Source: Sinomonas cellulolyticus
GTDB lineage: Bacteria; Actinomycetota; Actinomycetes; Actinomycetales; Micrococcaceae
NCBI RefSeq assembly: GCF_014656475.1
Contig: NZ_BNCM01000020.1
Location: 1 to 41,974 of the forward strand
DNA length: 41,974 nt
Direction of reading: 5' to 3'
A program made the position numbers and the translations under genes. A model generated the notes under the pieces. The model was not told where the DNA came from. It did not search any database and saw only the letters and a program-made list of their open reading frames with translations. This document shows, piece after piece, positions 39,506 to 41,974 of the stretch (within the stretch, counting starts at the first letter, position 1; each line of letters starts with the position of its first letter).

Positions 39506-40486
39506 TCAGTGGACCCAGGTGATGCGGGGCGCTGCCGCGCGGTCCGATTCCGGATTGGCGTCCCACCACGCGGCACACGCGGCACGCCATGAATCGAGGT
39601 CCTCGGAGTCTCCCGCGATGTCGAGCCGGTCCCCCGCCGCACGCGCGGACGAGGAGCCGACCCGCCACGCGCCGTCCTCCGCCGCCGCCTCGGGGTACGG
39701 GCGGAAGAAGTCGTCGAGGGTGGCCAGGAGGTACCTCGGCCGCTCGGCAGCGCGGGCGGCGAGGACGGACTCCTTGGTGTCCACACCGGTGAGCACGGCC
39801 GCGGTGGCGAACCCCGCACGATTGCCGCCGAGGATGTCCGTGTCCAGCCGGTCTCCGACGACGACCGGGTTCCTCGACCCCAGCCGCTCGGCAGCCGCGA
39901 GGAAGAGAGGCGCCTCCGGCTTGCCCGCCACGAGGGGTTCACGTCCGGTCGCGGCACGCACCGCGGCCACAAGGGTGCCGTTGCCGGGCGCGATCCCGCG
40001 CGCCTGGGGGATCGACATGTCGGTGTTGGTCGCGATCCAGAGCGCACCCCCGGCCACGGCGTAGGCGGCCTCGGCGAGATCCGTCCAGCCCAAGTCCGGG
40101 CTGAAGCCCTGGATCACCGCGTCGGGGACCTCCTTGGCGGAGCGGACCGCGTGCAGGCCCCGGTGCTCGACTTCCCGGGCGAGCGCGACGCTGCCCGTGA
40201 CGAGCACGCGCGCCCCGGCAGGGACCTTCTTCGCCAGCAGCTCGGCACCCGCCTGGGCTGAGCTCACGACGTCGTCGTCCTCCGCCGGGGCACCGAGGTC
40301 ACGCAGGTGTGCCGCGACCTCGGCAGGGGTGCGCGAGGCGTTGTTGGTCACGTAGCCGAGGCGGACCCCCCGCGGCTCGAGGCGCCGGAGCGCCTCGACC
40401 GCGCCGGGAATGGCACTCGGACCGGCATAGACCACCCCATCGAGATCGGACAGGACAGCATCGAACGCCTCGATAAGGTCGGCCAC
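39506..40486 (-). CDS. HAD-superfamily phosphatase (NagD/phosphoglycolate type)
   Basis: A 326-residue HAD subfamily IIA phosphatase. Motif I is SDLDGVVYAG (nucleophile and acid/base Asp). The segment LGYVTNNASRTP is motif II (Asn/Ser). Lys in VAGKPEAPLF is motif III, and VVGDRLDTDILGGNRAG is motif IV with the metal-binding Asp residues. The C2B cap lies between. It probably dephosphorylates small metabolites such as phosphoglycolate, nucleotides or glycerol phosphate; the substrate is open. About 75 extra residues follow the fold. GTG 40486 lies 1 bp after the preceding stop (TAG-C-GTG); the frame reaches 40516. Second in the operon ending at recN. Confidence 0.92.
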   Translation of the reverse strand: MADLIEAFDAVLSDLDGVVYAGPSAIPGAVEALRRLEPRGVRLGYVTNNASRTPAEVAAHLRDLGAPAEDDDVVSSAQAGAELLAKKVPAGARVLVTGSVALAREVEHRGLHAVRSAKEVPDAVIQGFSPDLGWTDLAEAAYAVAGGALWIATNTDMSIPQARGIAPGNGTLVAAVRAATGREPLVAGKPEAPLFLAAAERLGSRNPVVVGDRLDTDILGGNRAGFATAAVLTGVDTKESVLAARAAERPRYLLATLDDFFRPYPEAAAEDGAWRVGSSSARAAGDRLDIAGDSEDLDSWRAACAAWWDANPESDRAAAPRITWVH

Positions 40487-40487
40487 G

Positions 40488-41974
40488 CTACGCCTGCTCC
40501 TCCGGGGACTCCGCACGGTTCAGAGCGCCGGGGTCCCGGGGACCGCGCTCATGAGTGCTGCCGTCCTGGGTGAGATCGTCATCCGGTGCTGCGGCCTCGT
40601 CTGCCTCGGCGGCTGACACCTCTGGTTCGAAGGCATGGTCCTCGGCGGCAGGGGTGGTCTCGTGGATGCCGATCTCGTCCTCGGCAAGGCCAACGGGTTC
40701 CCCGTTCCCGGAGACCTCCGCGTCGCTCAGGGGCTGCTCGGAGCCGACCCCGACCGGCTCGGCGGGTGCGGCAGCCGCGGCGCGAGCACGGCGCTCTTCC
40801 TCCTCGCGGCGCTCTTCCTCCTCATCCCAGCCGAGATCGACGATGTCCGGATCCTCGTACTCCCCGACACCCAGAGCCTCCTCCGCCACACCGATCTGGC
40901 GGTACCATCTCGCGGCCTCCGGGGCCCGGCCGGCTGCAGAGAGCGCATCGGCGTAGGCCTCGAAGAGCCGCGGGCTGAAGGAGAAGGCACGGTTGATGTC
41001 CAGCTGCGGGATCTCGAGCTCCTCGACGGCTCCCGCGTAGTCACCCATGTCGGCGCGGGCGCCGGAGGCGACAATGGCGAGCTCCGCCTTGCCGGCGTTG
41101 TCCAGCATGCTCCGGTCTTCCGAGTGGGCGAGCTCCAGAGCCTTCTCAGGCCGCCCCAGGCCACGCTCGCAGTCGGCCATGTGGGCAATGTGGATGCTGG
41201 AGCCGGTGATCCGCCGGAAGGTCCGGAACTCCCGGAGCGCGTCGTCGTAGCGGCCAGCAGCGTACGCGGTCATGCCTACAGCCTCCCGCACGGCCCCGAT
41301 GCGCCCACCCCGGCGGCTCGCCGCCAGGGCATGCTGATACGCAGCCTCGGGGTCAAGGTCGATCAGGCGGCCGGCCATCACGAGATGCTTGGCGACCCAG
41401 TCGCTGTTGTTGCCTTCCAGAGTGCGCAGCTGGCCGAGCGTACCCCTATCGAGTTCGCGACCGGTCACATCGGGATCGATCTCCGGCGACCGCTCACGAT
41501 CGGGCCTGTTGGAGACCCGGAGGTCTGCCGCATTGTGCTGCGTGGGCCGGTGGCCCTGGTCGTCGCGGTCGAAGCGGCGGGGGCCGCGGTCGTCACGCTG
41601 GGGACGGTCGCCGTACGGGCGACGCTCACCACGGTCATCGCGCTGGAACCCGCGGGGGCCGCGGTCGTCACGCTGCGGACGGTCGCCGTACGGGCGCCGC
41701 TCGCCACGGTCGTCACGCTGGAACCCGCGGGGGCCACGGTCGTCACGCTGCGGACGATCACCGTACGGGCGACGCTCGCCACGGTCATCACGGTCGAAGC
41801 GGCGGGGCCCGCGAGCGTCCCGGTCAAAGCCTCGCGGCCCGCGGTCGTCCCGCTGCGGACGGTCACCGTACGGGCGACGCTCACCACGGTCATCACGGTC
41901 GAAGCGGCGGGGGCCACGGTCATCCCGCTGCGGACGATCACCGTACGGACGCCGCTCACCACGGTCATCACGGT
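40488..41974 (-). CDS. TPR-like protein with Arg/Asp/Gly repeats (5' end beyond window)
   Basis: Partial: the N-terminus lies beyond the right edge. The frame is continuous from the edge to the stop, about 495 codons. The visible N-terminal part (41974 to about 41545) is made of 25-residue repeats of the form RDDRGERRPYGDRPQ plus RDDRGPRGFQ, highly charged and disordered. A link (NAADLRVSNRPDRERSPEID) leads to a helical TPR/SEL1-like domain (about 41465-40880: QHALAASRRGGRIGAVREAV, AAGRYDDALREFRTF, AGRAPEAARWYRQIG). An acidic coil EEEERREEEERRARA and an acidic tail finish it. An internal GTG at 41468 could be misread as the start. Function unknown; TPR domains bind proteins, and the repeats resemble RNA-binding RGG-type regions. 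Confidence 0.85.
   Translation of the reverse strand, partial: RDDRGERRPYGDRPQRDDRGPRRFDRDDRGERRPYGDRPQRDDRGPRGFDRDARGPRRFDRDDRGERRPYGDRPQRDDRGPRGFQRDDRGERRPYGDRPQRDDRGPRGFQRDDRGERRPYGDRPQRDDRGPRRFDRDDQGHRPTQHNAADLRVSNRPDRERSPEIDPDVTGRELDRGTLGQLRTLEGNNSDWVAKHLVMAGRLIDLDPEAAYQHALAASRRGGRIGAVREAVGMTAYAAGRYDDALREFRTFRRITGSSIHIAHMADCERGLGRPEKALELAHSEDRSMLDNAGKAELAIVASGARADMGDYAGAVEELEIPQLDINRAFSFSPRLFEAYADALSAAGRAPEAARWYRQIGVAEEALGVGEYEDPDIVDLGWDEEEERREEEERRARAAAAAPAEPVGVGSEQPLSDAEVSGNGEPVGLAEDEIGIHETTPAAEDHAFEPEVSAAEADEAAAPDDDLTQDGSTHERGPRDPGALNRAESPEEQA
41545..41974 (-). repeat. 75-bp tandem repeats encoding 25-residue units
   Basis: Copies of PYGDRPQRDDRGPR are marked by their Tyr codons at 41615-41613, 41690-41688, 41765-41763, 41870-41868 and 41945-41943, so spacings are 75, 75, 105 and 75 bp. 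The 105-bp step carries an extra 10-codon piece (FDRDARGPRR). Spacings are all multiples of three, the frame is kept, and there are no spacers, so this is a coding repeat, not CRISPR. Each copy alternates Phe-Asp or Phe-Gln after GPRR/GPRG. The array continues past the window edge. Confidence 0.9.

Noticed and set aside
41465..41971. A 168-residue minus-strand frame rich in Val/Thr at the right edge
   Set aside because: It is the out-of-frame reading of the 75-bp repeats. The frame continuous with the TPR-like domain gives the regular RDDRG/PYGDRP units and is the real one.
41545..41974. CRISPR-like array
   Set aside because: The units are contiguous, about 75 bp, without unique spacers, and keep an open frame. 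There are no cas genes.

Overview
The window is chromosomal DNA from a high-GC actinobacterium. Three things point to the Micrococcaceae (Arthrobacter, Pseudarthrobacter or Sinomonas type): a very high GC content with G/C-ending codons, frequent GTG starts with ATGA/GTGA gene overlaps, and the core gene order tlyA-nadK-recN-pyrG-NUDIX-xerD ... parA-scpA-scpB ... rluB-tyrA-cmk-der. The family assignment is an inference from gene content and order, not from a database match.

Layout. (1) 1-2320 is the right end of a putative integrated element: about 750 bp without a convincing gene, a tyrosine integrase, a small excisionase-like HTH protein, and a tRNA-3'-end-like 16-mer that may be its attachment site. 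A tRNA-Pro(GGG) follows. (2) 2630-4879 is a BetT-type choline/betaine transporter. (3) 5108-13000, all on the minus strand, is the housekeeping series parA, scpA, scpB, a VanZ-like gene, rluB, tyrA, cmk and der. It covers chromosome segregation and condensation, rRNA modification, tyrosine synthesis, CMP phosphorylation and ribosome assembly. (4) 13326-32063 is a block of accessory metabolism lying between parA and xerD, which are close neighbours in many related genomes. It holds a C4-dicarboxylate carrier divergent from a CitA/CitB-type two-component system, a small acidic protein, a cold-shock protein, an SGNH hydrolase, a sugar epimerase/dehydrogenase, an NADPH:FMN reductase divergent from a MarR regulator, an SRPBCC-epimerase fusion, a gamma-glutamyltranspeptidase-like protein, a thioesterase, the complete 2-methylcitrate (propionate) set (prpE divergent from gntR-prpD-prpB-prpC) and a MutT-like NUDIX enzyme. 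(5) 32094-41974 returns to core genes on the minus strand: xerD, ADP-ribose pyrophosphatase, pyrG, recN, nadK, tlyA, a 51-residue protein, a HAD phosphatase, and a TPR-like protein whose N-terminal half is a 25-residue Arg/Asp/Gly repeat running off the right edge.

How the genes work together. dctA with its divergent sensor/regulator forms a C4-dicarboxylate uptake unit. The prp genes convert propionate through propionyl-CoA and methylcitrate to succinate plus pyruvate, and two identical ATGTATACAT palindromes in the divergent promoter probably bind the GntR regulator. The MarR/FMN-reductase pair carries three TTGA-N4-TCAA palindromes in its shared promoter. Both regulatory circuits can be read directly from the DNA. 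No CRISPR array, phage structural gene, toxin-antitoxin pair or biosynthetic cluster was seen. The most unusual items are the repeat-rich TPR protein, the attachment-site fragment, the regular operator arrays and the possible switching leader of the cold-shock gene.
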